A DNA stretch of 64,000 nucleotides from contig NC_057818.1 in NCBI RefSeq assembly GCF_910594005.1, forward strand, positions 53,518,001 to 53,582,000, given 5' to 3'. A program made the translations under genes and the position numbers. Below are positions 49,112-59,355 of the stretch, piece after piece. Below the pieces are notes generated by a model, which ran no database searches, was not told the DNA's origin, and saw nothing but the letters and a program-made list of their open reading frames with translations. Source of the DNA: Cervus elaphus. Taxonomy: Eukaryota; Chordata; Mammalia; Artiodactyla; Cervidae. Each line of letters starts with the position of its first letter. Position 1 is the stretch's first letter.

Positions 49112-49830
49112 ATGTTATGCACCCAGGATTGGGGACCCTGCAGTGACTGAGGCAGTCTCAAGCTCCCCCTCCCAGGGTTCACAGTCGAGTGGGGGACGCA
49201 GACCTGTTCCCAATCAGGGATGATCTAAATTGGGCAGAATTGGGGGGTCCATGGGACTTGGGGGGCCCCCGTGGGGGCACCTAATCTGGTCTGGGAGTCA
49301 GGAAAGACTCCTGGGAAGAGAGGATCCCTAAACTGAGTCTTAGAGGATAAACAGAGGGCATAGAAAGAAATAGAAAAAACTGATTCAAATGAAATAGTGC
49401 AAAGAGTTGACCGGGGCGGGGGGGTGGGGGGGTGGGGTGGGGGCGCTGGTGCTTTGAGGAAACTAGAGGTTCCCCCGGGGCTAGAACAAAAGGCGTGAAG
49501 AGAGAGGTTGAGCAGGGACCAGATTCTGCAAGCTAAAACTCCAGACTAAGTTTAGATCTCTTGAGAGTACTGGGGAGCCCTGGCAGGTTTTGGTCATAAG
49601 AAATTCAAGGACAGTTTTGTGCTTTAGGGAGACTCCTCTAGCTGCCAGGCTGAGGGTAATTGGGAAAGAGGCGGGGATGAGGCAGAGGACCAGGGAGGAG
49701 GCTAGGATGAGAACACTGAGGTGTGAGGGGGTGCCTGGAGCAGCACCAGGGCTGTGGGCTGGAGAGGAGCGGAAGGATTCAAAAGACTTCGAAGAGGCAA
49801 AACAGGCAGGGTTTGGTGAGTAACTGGCTT
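49112..49830 (-). repeat. L2 fragment
   Basis: TGGTCTGGGAGTCAGGAAAG, GGGACCAGATTCTGCAAGCT and AGTACTGGGGAGCCCTGGCA in reverse L2 order. Confidence 0.65.
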
Positions 49831-49838
49831 AGGAAAAG

Positions 49839-49855
49839 ACAGCAGGGGGCAGTGG
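49839..49855 (+). promoter_or_regulatory. CTCF-like motif
   Basis: ACAGCAGGGGGCAGTGG, a strong CTCF core match, about 0.9 kb from tRNA-Sec. Confidence 0.5.
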
Positions 49856-49869
49856 TAAATAGTATGGGT

Positions 49870-50025
49870 CAGGGGTCTGAGAGCCCTGGGGTTGGAGGCC
49901 TCCCAAAGGTGATCCTGGACAAAAGGCTTCATCTTTCTGAACCTCGGTTTTCCCAGCTGCAGAATGGGCTGAAGGGTATCAGTGACCTTATACACGCCAG
50001 CGCTGAGCACAGAGTAAACGTGCAA
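49870..50025 (+). repeat. MIR fragment
   Basis: TCTGAACCTCGGTTTTCCCA and CGCTGAGCACAGAGTAAACG. Confidence 0.55.
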
Positions 50026-50034
50026 TTATTACCA

Positions 50035-50400
50035 TCCTCATCCCCGTTGTTACAGCCATCCTGTTTTCCTCTCTGGAATACTCTCCCCTTCTGCTGCCTA
50101 ATTCACTCCCATCCTTCAGGTATATGTTCAAACGTTACTCTGACACCCTACCTGAACTCAGGTCTCCTTATAAGATGTCCTCATAGGCTCTGTACCTGCC
50201 TTCCCAGTAGTGAACACTTTGATAGTTGTTAATTCAATGGGGAATTGATTAATGTTTAAAGTTTGTCTCCTCCACTGGTCACGAGGTCAGGGTCAGGGTT
50301 TTGTAGTCATCAGCGTGTCCACAAGACCACTCAGTGCAGGGCTGGGCATGGCGCAGTCAGCCAGCAGATACTTGTTGAATATGTGAATGAATAAATGATC
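50035..50400 (+). repeat. L2 3' end
   Basis: CTCTGGAATACTCTCCCCTT, TTAAAGTTTGTCTCCTCCAC and ATACTTGTTGAATATGTGAA. Confidence 0.65.
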
Positions 50401-50739
50401 AAAGGAATAAATATTCGACTGTTTTATAAGTGCATGCGTGATTAAATACACGAGTGGGTAAATGACTGAATAAGTGAGTAAGCAAGTGAAGGGGAAGAAT
50501 CTAGGATCACTTTCTAACTGTAAATTTCCTAGAACTGAGAGTATACACGAGTTTTTCTTCCTCTTTTCGGAGTTCTTTGGTTTTCCCCGGGGCGGGCAGG
50601 GGTGAGGTACGTGAATGTACTCACAGGGAAACACTTGAGCGGCGAAAAATAAAGACTGCAGCGACATCTCCAGACGCGGGTCCGAGGTCCTCTGGGCCAA
50701 CTCGCATTCTAATATCCAGTTTGGAAGAAAAAAGCAATT

Positions 50740-50744
50740 AAAAA
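50740..50744 (-). terminator. Pol III terminator of tRNA-Sec
   Basis: TTTTT on the minus strand, four bases past the tRNA 3' end. Confidence 0.9.
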
Positions 50745-50748
50745 GCCT

Positions 50749-50835
50749 CGCCCGAAAGGTGGAATTGAACCACTCTGTCGCTAGACAGCTACAGGTTTGA
50801 AGCCTGCACCCCAGACCACTGAGGATCATCCGGGC
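50749..50835 (-). tRNA. TRU-TCA1-1: Selenocysteine tRNA, anticodon TCA (tRNA[Ser]Sec)
   Basis: 87 nt on the minus strand. The acceptor 5' GCCCGG pairs with CGGGC near the 3' end, with discriminator G. It has an extended D-stem, anticodon loop TTCAA with TCA at 50798-50800, a long variable arm with CTGTC/GACAG, and T-loop GGTTCAATTCC. CCA is not encoded. The sequence agrees with the human gene as I remember it, base for base. It is charged with serine, converted through phosphoseryl- to selenocysteinyl-tRNA, and decodes UGA in selenoprotein mRNAs. The position between FOSB and RTN2, on RTN2's strand, is the same as in human. Confidence 0.98.
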
Positions 50836-50858
50836 AAGATGAGAGTTGACCCATACAG

Positions 50859-50869
50859 CTATATAAAAG
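50859..50869 (-). promoter_or_regulatory. TATA element of tRNA-Sec
   Basis: Minus-strand TTTTATATAGC, about 25-30 bp upstream of the tRNA, as in type-3 (external) Pol III promoters. Confidence 0.85.
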
Positions 50870-50884
50870 ACAGAAATGTTTAAT

Positions 50885-50902
50885 TTTTTACACTTATGGT
50901 GA
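50885..50902 (-). promoter_or_regulatory. Proximal sequence element (PSE) of tRNA-Sec
   Basis: Minus-strand TCACCATAAGTGTAAAAA at -50 to -67, matching the SNAPc-bound PSE pattern TCACC-T-A. Confidence 0.85.
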
Positions 50903-51035
50903 TATAGTTTGCAAGAGTGTGAAACTGTTGATTTCAACATCTATAAATTCTCCCAAGTTTATTACGACAGACGTCCTCCCAAAATGCTGCGTTTGCCTCC
51001 TATGGATTGATTCATGTCTCTTTGGAAACTATCTC

Positions 51036-51064
51036 ATTTGCATAGCACCGCCCATTCTGGGAAA
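51036..51064 (-). promoter_or_regulatory. Distal element (octamer plus ZNF143/SPH) of tRNA-Sec
   Basis: Minus strand reads TTTCCCAGAATGGGC (ZNF143/Staf-like) then ATGCAAAT, a perfect octamer (51036-51043), at about -200 to -229. This is the activator region of the tRNA-Sec promoter. Confidence 0.8.
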
Positions 51065-51354
51065 CGGTGCTGGAGGACGTGGCCCCCTCGTGTCTAGCCG
51101 TTAAAGAGACTGAAGCCCCTTTTATCCAAGAGAGAAGTCCATTTATTTTTTTAAAACAAAAAAGATTCATAATTCGGGATTCAGAAGCTTCTCTCCTGAA
51201 AAATCTGAATTCGAATGTGTGCGTTCCCGTTTAGAGTCTGATTTAGCCCAGACGCGGAGACTCCGCGCTGGCGGCTGTAGGGCTGGTGCGACACCTGCTG
51301 TTCTTTTGTGGAACTTGAGCGATTTAAACCTTTCAAAAGGTTAATGAGCGCCTC

Positions 51355-51565
51355 TCGGTTCAGTTCAGCCTCTCAGTGCTCTCCGACTCCTTGCGACCCC
51401 ATGAACTGCAGCACGCCAGGCTTCCCTGTCCATCACCAATTCCCGGAGCTTGCTCAAACTCATGTCCATCGAGTCAGTGATGCCATCCAACCATCTCATC
51501 CCTCTGTCGTCCCCTTCTCCTCCCGCTTTCAATCTTTCCCAGCATCAGGGTCTTTTCCAATGAGC
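51355..51565 (-). mobile_element. BovB-related fragment
   Basis: GTTCAGTTCAGCCTCTCAGT, CCAGGCTTCCCTGTCCATCA, GTCAGTGATGCCATCCAACC and GCATCAGGGTCTTTTCCAAT are typical of the ruminant BovB (RTE-type) LINE 3' region and its SINE relatives. Confidence 0.82.
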
Positions 51566-51884
51566 GCCTACAGAGTCCCAGACACAATCCTAGGTACTGG
51601 GGATGACAGAATTTCTGTCCCCATTGAGCTTAAACACTAGAGATCATCCGTTTTTGCATTCGCATTTTATGGCCGAGGAAAGTGAGCCATAGAAACGGAT
51701 AGTACCCTACCCTATCCACACAGCCCATCCACGTGAAAAAATAGAAAGTGTGCCATCGTAATTATTATTTAAAACAAACCAAAAAAAAGTGATCCTTTTA
51801 TAATCCAAGTCCGTGATCCTTTGACAACAATGTCATTCCCCGACATGAATCTTCCCGTGTCTCCCTTCTCAGTGGAAAAGTCGA

Positions 51885-52390
51885 ATCTCTTACCGCAGCT
51901 TTACAATCCTGACAATTAGCCCTTTCCAGTTCTCTGACCCCATGTCCTCCTACTCCTCTCTCCTCATATACTTGGTTTCTGGCACACAGATCGCTTGCTG
52001 CAGACACCAGGCATGCTTGCTTCCCAGGGCCATTGCATCTGTTGACCCCCATGTCTGAATCTCCTTTCCTCCATATGTTTCCATGACTCACTGCCTCCCT
52101 TCACTCTGGCCTCTGCTTAAATATCACCACTTAATGAGGCCTTCCCTGACCACCCAGTTTAAAATAGCAAGGCTTGTCACTCTGTCCCCTTCTTCTGCTG
52201 GACTTCTCTCCATCACCCTGATCACCACCTGCCCTTGTCTATGTCCATTTGCTTTTTGTCTGGCTGCTCCCGCTAAAATAGCAGCTCCATGAAACCATGG
52301 ACTTTGTTTTGGTTCATTTCTGTGTCCCTGATAACGAAAGAGTGCTTGAGCACTTGCCAGACGCTCACTATATGTTTGTACAATGAATGC
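51885..52390 (+). repeat. L2 3' region
   Basis: TGAGGCCTTCCCTGACCACC, AGCAGCTCCATGAAACCATG and CAATGAATGCAAG. Confidence 0.7.
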
Positions 52391-52395
52391 AAGAA

Positions 52396-52540
52396 TATGG
52401 GGACTTCCATGGTGGTCCAGTGGTTTAGGCTCTGTGCTCCCACTATAAGGAGGCACAGTTTCCATCCCTAGGCGGGGAAATAAGATCTGCATGCTGTGGG
52501 GCAAAAAAAAACCAAACAAACAAACAAAAAAAAACCCAAA
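52396..52540 (+). mobile_element. CHR-type SINE
   Basis: GGGACTTCCATGGTGGTCCA head and A-rich (CAAA)n tail. Confidence 0.8.
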
Positions 52541-53235
52541 ACACCATCTTTTTCTGAGCCTCAGTTTCCCCATCTGAAAAACAAAACTAGTGCAACTAGG
52601 GGGAATCATGGCAAGCAGATGGATATAAAAGCCAGACATGGCACTGTGAGTGACTCAATTAAGAATGTTCCCATCACCAACCTGTTTCCTGCCTCCAGTG
52701 GGGGTGCCAAGGATGGGCTCGGGGGCTTTAGACATTCTTGTATCCATAATCTCAACCAGTCCCTCTTTCTCCAGTTTTTGATAAAGACAAACAGACACTT
52801 CGACTTATAGAAAGTATCAATAAAAATATCTTTAGGAAAAAAAAATATCTTTAGGAAGTGTTACTATTTTATTTGGAGGTTTAAAACATTGCCCCTAAAA
52901 AACAAAAACAAAACACTGCCCCTGCTTGCCAAATCCAGATTCAGGAGAAGCCCCTCAAGTACTCTTTCTTTTAAGTAGGAAGCTGCTGCTAGGCAACCCC
53001 TGTATACAAAAACTGAGACTGTAACTACCACTCTTGTAACATTATTATATATCTTGTAAAATGTGACATGTCTCACTAGAGGCAAGATTTTAAGTGATGC
53101 ACAAATAAACATTTTATTTATTTATTTTTCAAGTAAACATTTTAAACAGTAATAGTTTTATGTTTAACTGTTATCTTCGATTGCTGGCAAGGGATACTGA
53201 CTTCCTTAGTGGTGGGAGTAATATTTCATTTTAAA
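52541..53235. other. Intergenic DNA, no gene seen
   Basis: AT-rich. A local duplication of ATATCTTTAGGAA occurs at about 52828-52858. No gene. Confidence 0.5.
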
Positions 53236-53239
53236 AGAC

Positions 53240-53400
53240 GTTTGCTTTATTTTTTATTTTTTAACATTTATTTTTATTCATTTGGCTGCATAGAGTCTTA
53301 GTTGTGGCATGTGGGATCTAGTTCCCTGACCAGGGATCGAACCCAGCCCCCCTGTATCAGGAGCGCAGAGTCTTAGCCACTGGACCACCAGGGAATTCCC
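53240..53400 (-). mobile_element. CHR-type SINE
   Basis: GGATCTAGTTCCCTGACCAG and GGACCACCAGGGAATTCCC. Confidence 0.83.
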
Positions 53401-53425
53401 TGCTTTATTTTTTAATAAAACAATT

Positions 53426-53545
53426 TAGGGAATTCCCCTGTGGTCCAGTGGTTAGGACTCCGTGCTCTCACTGCCAAGGGCCCTTGCTTGATCCTTAGTC
53501 GGGGGGTTGAATTCTACAAGCAATGTGATATGGCAAAAAAGAACA
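53426..53545 (+). mobile_element. CHR-type SINE
   Basis: GGGAATTCCCCTGTGGTCCA head; with the previous copy it makes an inverted SINE pair about 25 bp apart. Confidence 0.82.
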
Positions 53546-53715
53546 AAATAGTCAACTAGCAGAACAGATGATATATAGATCATCAAGGTCCAAGGAACTG
53601 AGTGGGATGTAGGTAGTTTAGGGTGACAACTTTTCATTTGAAGAAAGGGAGGCTTCCTGCTCAAGGTCACATAGTTGAAAAGTAGAAAAGTTGATTCAAA
53701 TCCAATCTATTGGTT

Positions 53716-53848
53716 TGTTGTTGTTTTTCCTATTTTTTGGTCCTTCTGCAAAGTCTGCGGGATCTTATTTCCCCCAGGAGGGATCGAACCCACGGCCCCC
53801 TCTGGGGAAGCACAGCGTCTCAACCACTGGACCTCCAAGGAAGTCCCA
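53716..53848 (-). mobile_element. CHR-type SINE
   Basis: GGAGGGATCGAACCCACGGC and GACCTCCAAGGAAGTCCC. Confidence 0.8.
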
Positions 53849-54404
53849 GGATCCCTGGTCTGTAGACTCGAGCTTCCTGCCTCCTCTTGCCCCGGTTTAG
53901 TTTTGGAAACCGAGGCCCAGAAGCCACGAGGCCCTGTGTTTATTCCCAAGGCATTTGGAATAGAGAGAAGTGGGTGGATGAGAGACGTTTGAGAGAGTGA
54001 ATAGACGTGGCTTCACGACTGAATAGATGAGGGAGTAGGAGCCCAGGGCCAAATCTGGGTCTCTGGTGGACAGGAGGGGGACTCCCGGACTTGGAAATCA
54101 GGTAAGACCAGGAAGAGGTTTGGATAGATTTGAGGGGGGAGTCCTCCAGAAGGCAGCTGGATACATGGGTCTGGGACTCAGGTGAGATGGGAGCACAGCA
54201 GGCGGAGTGTGGGGATCGCCTAGTGCTGTCTGCCAGGAGTACAGGCGTGGAAAGCGACTGTCAAGGCCTGACGAGCCCTGGGATCCGTCGCCTCTCGATT
54301 CTTCTTCTGCAGAGATGGGGAAGGTTCCTTCTTGAGAATCACTTACGCGCTTTTCAGGGCAGAATATGAAAGCTGGAGGGGGCTGGAAGCACAGGAGGCC
54401 TTGG

Positions 54405-54822
54405 GTTTTCCACAGAAGTCTTTATTACAGTGTAAATCCAAGCTCAGGCCTCCCCTGGGCCCCATGCAAAGCCCCAGCGTTGGGGCTAGTGGCGTCGAAA
54501 GAGACACCAAGCCCTCACGGCGCCTCCAGCGGTGGGGTCACGGAAGTGCAGGGCGTGTGCCCTATCTAGGCAACTACAAGTCCCAGCAGGCCCGCGGCCA
54601 AGGTGCCTCGCTTTCCTTGGACTCCTAGAGCAGAGCCTCTTGGGAAATGTAGTCCTGACCGCTCAGGCAATTTGCGCAAACTCCCTGGTGTGAGTGATCC
54701 TGACACCCACTGGGAAATGGCTCGGGCTGAGGCTGAATGAGGGCAGGGATGGAAGGGAGATGGAAGAGGGCAGAGGGCTACAGGGGGTGGGGGCAGGCGT
54801 CCCGCAGGCAGAGACACCTCTT
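54405..54822 (-). other. RTN2: RTN2 3'UTR and poly(A) site
   Basis: About 415 nt after the stop. The minus-strand poly(A) signal AATAAA is at 54421-54426; cleavage is estimated near 54405. Confidence 0.75.
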
Positions 54823-54904
54823 TCATTCGGCTTTGGCTTTGGGTCCGGAGACTGCAGCTGCTACCGAGGCAAGGGCTCCGGTCCCTGGGATCTTAGCTCG
54901 GATC
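54823..54904 (-). CDS. RTN2: RTN2 exon 11 (last) with stop
   Basis: KIRAKIPGTGALASVAAAVS to GPKAKAE, stop TGA at 54823-54825. Confidence 0.95.
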
Positions 54905-57900
54905 CTGAGGGAGAAACAGGTGGAGTCAAGGGGTGGGGCAAGAGAGGATAACTGAGAACTAAAGGGAAAACTGGAAGGAGGAACCTAGGGCCCAAACCAG
55001 CCCCAACCCTCCACCTACTGGCCTGCGATGGAATTGTCTCTTAGCTTTTAGGAAGGAGATATTCAACCCCAGGAGATTTAGGGATAAGGAATATGGGGAG
55101 GTGGGGGTGCAAAGGGGGCAAGGGGAACGTTCCCAAGTTTCCCCATTCCCCATCCCATCCATCTCCACCACATGCACTTACTTAGCTTTGATGTGGCTCA
55201 ACTGATTGGTCACCAATCCCACATACTGATCAATCTGGGCCTGGGGGGATGAAGAAAAGGGGTGAAAGGAGAGATTGGAGGTTGCTCTTCTCCCTAATTC
55301 ATTAAGGAGGCTGCTTCCTCCCCCGACTCAAATCAGGAGTTGGGGGGAGCGGCCCACCATGCCACCTTCAACTCTAAACCTAATAAAATACCCTTGTAAG
55401 TCAGAAGTCCAAGTTAAAGTGTCAAGCTGATTGGACCACACTCTGTGTAGGAAGGGATGATGGGCAGACACAAGAATTTGCCAGTGAGTTTGTGTCCTGG
55501 GCACTATTGTTAATCTTTGAGATGTGTGTATGTATGTGTGTTTAGGGACAGCGTAAGAGCAGAGGGCATTGGTGTTGTTTGTCAAGTCCCTGAGTGGATT
55601 GATTTAAATACTAGTTTAATTCACAACATTAGCTGACTTTGTGAGTCTCGGTGATTCCAGCATGTGAGGGAGTTAGTTAGGACTCTATCCCTGGCAGGGA
55701 TGGGCATCCCTGGGCTCTCAGCTGTGCTGGAGAATGTAAAAAATGGAATGCGGTCCATCTGTCTGTCTCTGGATAGGATGTATGTCAGTTGGCCCTGGTT
55801 CTGTCAGTGTTCTGGGTAACGGACATCCCACCTGATTTAACTGAAATGTCAGTCCCTCGCAGTTTCAGGGAGTGAGGGCATCAGTCAGTCCACCTGATTG
55901 GCTGGGATGGGTGCCAGTCAGACCCAGGCTATGTGTAGGGATAGACGGCATCAGTCTGTGTCTGTCTGCAAATGGAATATGTGTTTGTCAGTCCCTGGTG
56001 GTATCACAGGGACAGAGGGTATCAGGCTGTCAGGAGGAGGCGTTCACCTGTCTGCTTGTTTCTAGCTAGGTTGACTGTTGTTTGGCCTCCTGCTGTGTCA
56101 GGGAGAAAAGACACCAGTCAGGCTCCTTCTCCGGAGCTAGGACATGTCAAGGCAGGCCTTGCATCATTGTTGAGGAGGAGCATTGGTGAGTCCACTTGCC
56201 TTGGGTTGGGATACATCAGCTAGATCCTGGCTCTGCCACTGGCTCTGTCATGGGACACCAACCAAAATGCCTGTCTCTGACTATTGAAATGTGTTAGGTA
56301 GACTCTAGCTGCATGGAGGAAGGGCAGCAGGCAGACCAGCTGTGCCTGGAACGTGTCAGTCAGACCCTGACTCTGTCGGGGTAGGAACACCAGCTGGTCC
56401 TCTCATCTTGGGCTGGGACATTTGTCATCGACCCTGGCTGTTGGGGGGCAGGGGGCAATCAGACCAGTTGTGTTTGGTTGGGGTACTGCCAACTGAAGGC
56501 CTGTCACACTCACCTGGTGCTGTCGATATAGCAGAGGGACTGTGAATACACCGATCACTCCTGCGGACACAGAGATGGGGGGGGGGGTCAGGGTACTCCC
56601 CGGAGATTAACAGTTCCATTCATGACCCTGTCCCCCACCAAGCCCCAGTGGCCCACCTCCCCACCCTGCCCTCCACAGCCTACCCAGCTCACCCAGAATG
56701 AGAAGAGTCAAACCATTGAAGACGGCACCCACGAAGGTCAAGATGTAGAAGAGAAGGGCCAGCTGAGGGTGAGGGTGAGGGTCAGCAGTGCCTACAGGGT
56801 GCACCCAGGCTGAGAGCTCACCCAGCAATGGCCCTCCTCCCCCTCCACCCCGCCAGGGGCAAGGAGGTGAATGCTGGGGACCCAGGAGGGAGGTGGGGGG
56901 GCTTCAGGGCACCTTGAGGGAGTCCACGAGGTCTTCTACCAGGAAGAAATGCCGCAGCTGTATGGCCGCAGAGACCACGCGGGAGGCAATCTGCTGGGAC
57001 AAACGTTCAGTCTGCTCCCCAGTCAGGGTCAGGTCCACGTCCAGGTAGGCCCTGAGAGGACAGAGGTGTGTGAGGCGACTCGGTGGGTGGAGGGGGCCCA
57101 GGGTGATGCCCAAGACAAGGGCCAGAAATGAGGGTTGGGGAGGAGGCCAGGTGTGGAGGGGTAGGGTGGAGGTCAGGGTCAGGAGATGGGATCAAGGATT
57201 AAGGATCAGAGGTTAGGGTCAGAGGTCAGGGCTGGAAGCCAAGGGTCAGAGTCCAGTTTAATGTCAGGGTATCAGGTTGGAGTTAGGAACAGGAAGAGGA
57301 TGGGTCGGGGCCAGACTGAGAAGTCAGTGCCTGATCTGAGGTCATGGGTCAGCGCTAGGGTCTGGACAGAGATAAGGGGTGGGGGGCCGGGCTGGGGCTT
57401 CTCACTGGAAGGGGTTGGCGCCATCCCCCCGGTGCAAGGCCTGCAGCACTTTTCGGTAAACCCTGAGAGAGATGGTGCCGCAGAGCAGCAACAGGGCCAC
57501 GTGGGCGGCCACGGACACGATGCTAAAATGCAGGAGGCTTAGCAGGGAGACCATGAGGCCTGTGAAGACCACTCCTGACGTCCTCGTGTCCTTCCAGTAC
57601 AGCAGGTCCGCCACTGTGGAGGGAGGGGGCAGCAATCAGGCTGGGGTTTGGAGCTGCCCTGGCTGACCTCTTGACCTCCTACTTCCTGTCTTGGGGCTGA
57701 ACCATGACCTCTTGACACACCTGTGGGAGCCTTAACCCAATTTCCAGATTTTTATTTGTCTTGTTTTATTCCATGCTAGGGCTTTCCTGGTGACTCAGAC
57801 AGTAAAGAATCTGCCTGCCATGTGGAAGACCTGGATTCGATCCCTGGGTCAGGAAGATCCCTTAGAGAAGGGAAAGGCTACCCACTCCAGCATTCTTGCC

Positions 57901-59355
57901 TGAAGACTCCCAGGGACAGAGGAGCCTGGTGGGCTACAGTCCATGGGGTCACAAAGAGTCAGACATGACTGAGCAACTAACACTTTCATTCCATGCATGC
58001 CTCCTGGAAAACCCAAGTTAACTGTCTAGCGAGTCCCCACAAGCTTACTCCTGCCCATAGATTATGTGTGAATGGAAGTTTGGGTGAAAAAAATCATTCT
58101 TCTGCATCATGCATATCTCACTCTACTTTTTCTCCTAGAATTCTCTTCTGGTCAACTGGAACAGCTTTTAATTCATTCTTTTTAAGGGCTACACAATATT
58201 CCATGGTGTAGCTACACCATTATTCATTTTATTCAACCACATATGTATTACCAGGCCATTTATTTTGTCCCCCCCCCCATCCCCTTCCTAGACAGTACTG
58301 CAAACAACAGCCTCCTGTAGATATTCTTACCTCCAGGAGGTTCTATTTCTGAGATACAATCCCAGGGGTCAAATCACAGGGTGGACTAATTTTGTATTTT
58401 CAAGTATCATAAATTTTATCGGATTGCTTACAAACAAGAGTCTAACAATCCTTTTTTCTGTGAAATGAAAGTGACCTTTCCCCAGCATCCTGCCCAGCAA
58501 TGGGTGTTATTGTTCTTTTTATTTTATGCACCCTGAGGGGTATAAAGTAACATCTCCCTGATACCCCTACCAACACACATATCTGAGTCCTAAATGTATT
58601 AATGACATCATTCTCCTTCCTAGACTCTAACTCAAATTTCTAACTCACATCCCAAGCCCAGCCTAAACTTTGATCAGTGGCCTTTGGACCACGTTTCATC
58701 TCACGCATCTTAACTTTTAACAGCTTTCCCTATAATCGGCTCCCCTTTGAGCCGTGAACTGAGAGCCTGGTTCCCTGCCATCTATTTCTGGATTGTTTCC
58801 ATCCTACCACCCTTACTGCACTCAAACTGACCCATCCCAACCAGTCCCCCCTCAGAGTCTGACACTCCTCACTTCCGCATCCTCCCTTACACATCCTCCC
58901 ATCTACTGTAACTAGGGTAGGTCTCCCCTCAACCCCTCCCCTGCAGGCTCCCCAAGGCCTGCGCCACTGGGTGGGGGAGGGGCCGGGTCGTCTGAGGCGG
59001 GGGCTAAGTTTAGGCACGCTGGGGGGAGGGAGCCTCTCCCGCAGCTGTGCTGGCCTGTCCGGCTACGGAGTGACAGCGCCGCCTGGACCAGAGGCTGGGG
59101 GGAGGGGGCCTCGCTGCTCTCGGGCCCCAAAGCTCCGGCTGGAGAGAGAGGGGACCCCACATTCCCACCACGCCCTCCCTAGGTACCCCCACAGCCCCTC
59201 ATCCCCAGCCTGCATTTCTGGGGAGTCTGGGACCAAGAGGAAACATCCCCCAGAGTTGAGGGCGACAAAAGCGAATCTGGGGCCCTTTCCATGGTCCCCC
59301 AGCCCTCGCGTCCCAGCGTCCCAGCCCGCCCCGAAAGCCCACCTTTACTCCCCAT
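54823..59355 (-). CDS. RTN2: Reticulon-2, isoform C (short form)
   Basis: Translation can start at ATG 59353-59355, reading MGSK then splicing (AAA G|GTGGGC) to exon 57406-57613 and the shared 3' exons: 618 nt, 205 aa, exactly the human RTN2-C length. It is just the reticulon domain. In human this form is made from an internal promoter and is muscle-enriched. The start context GCCGAGATGG is good. Promoter position here is unknown. Confidence 0.75.
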
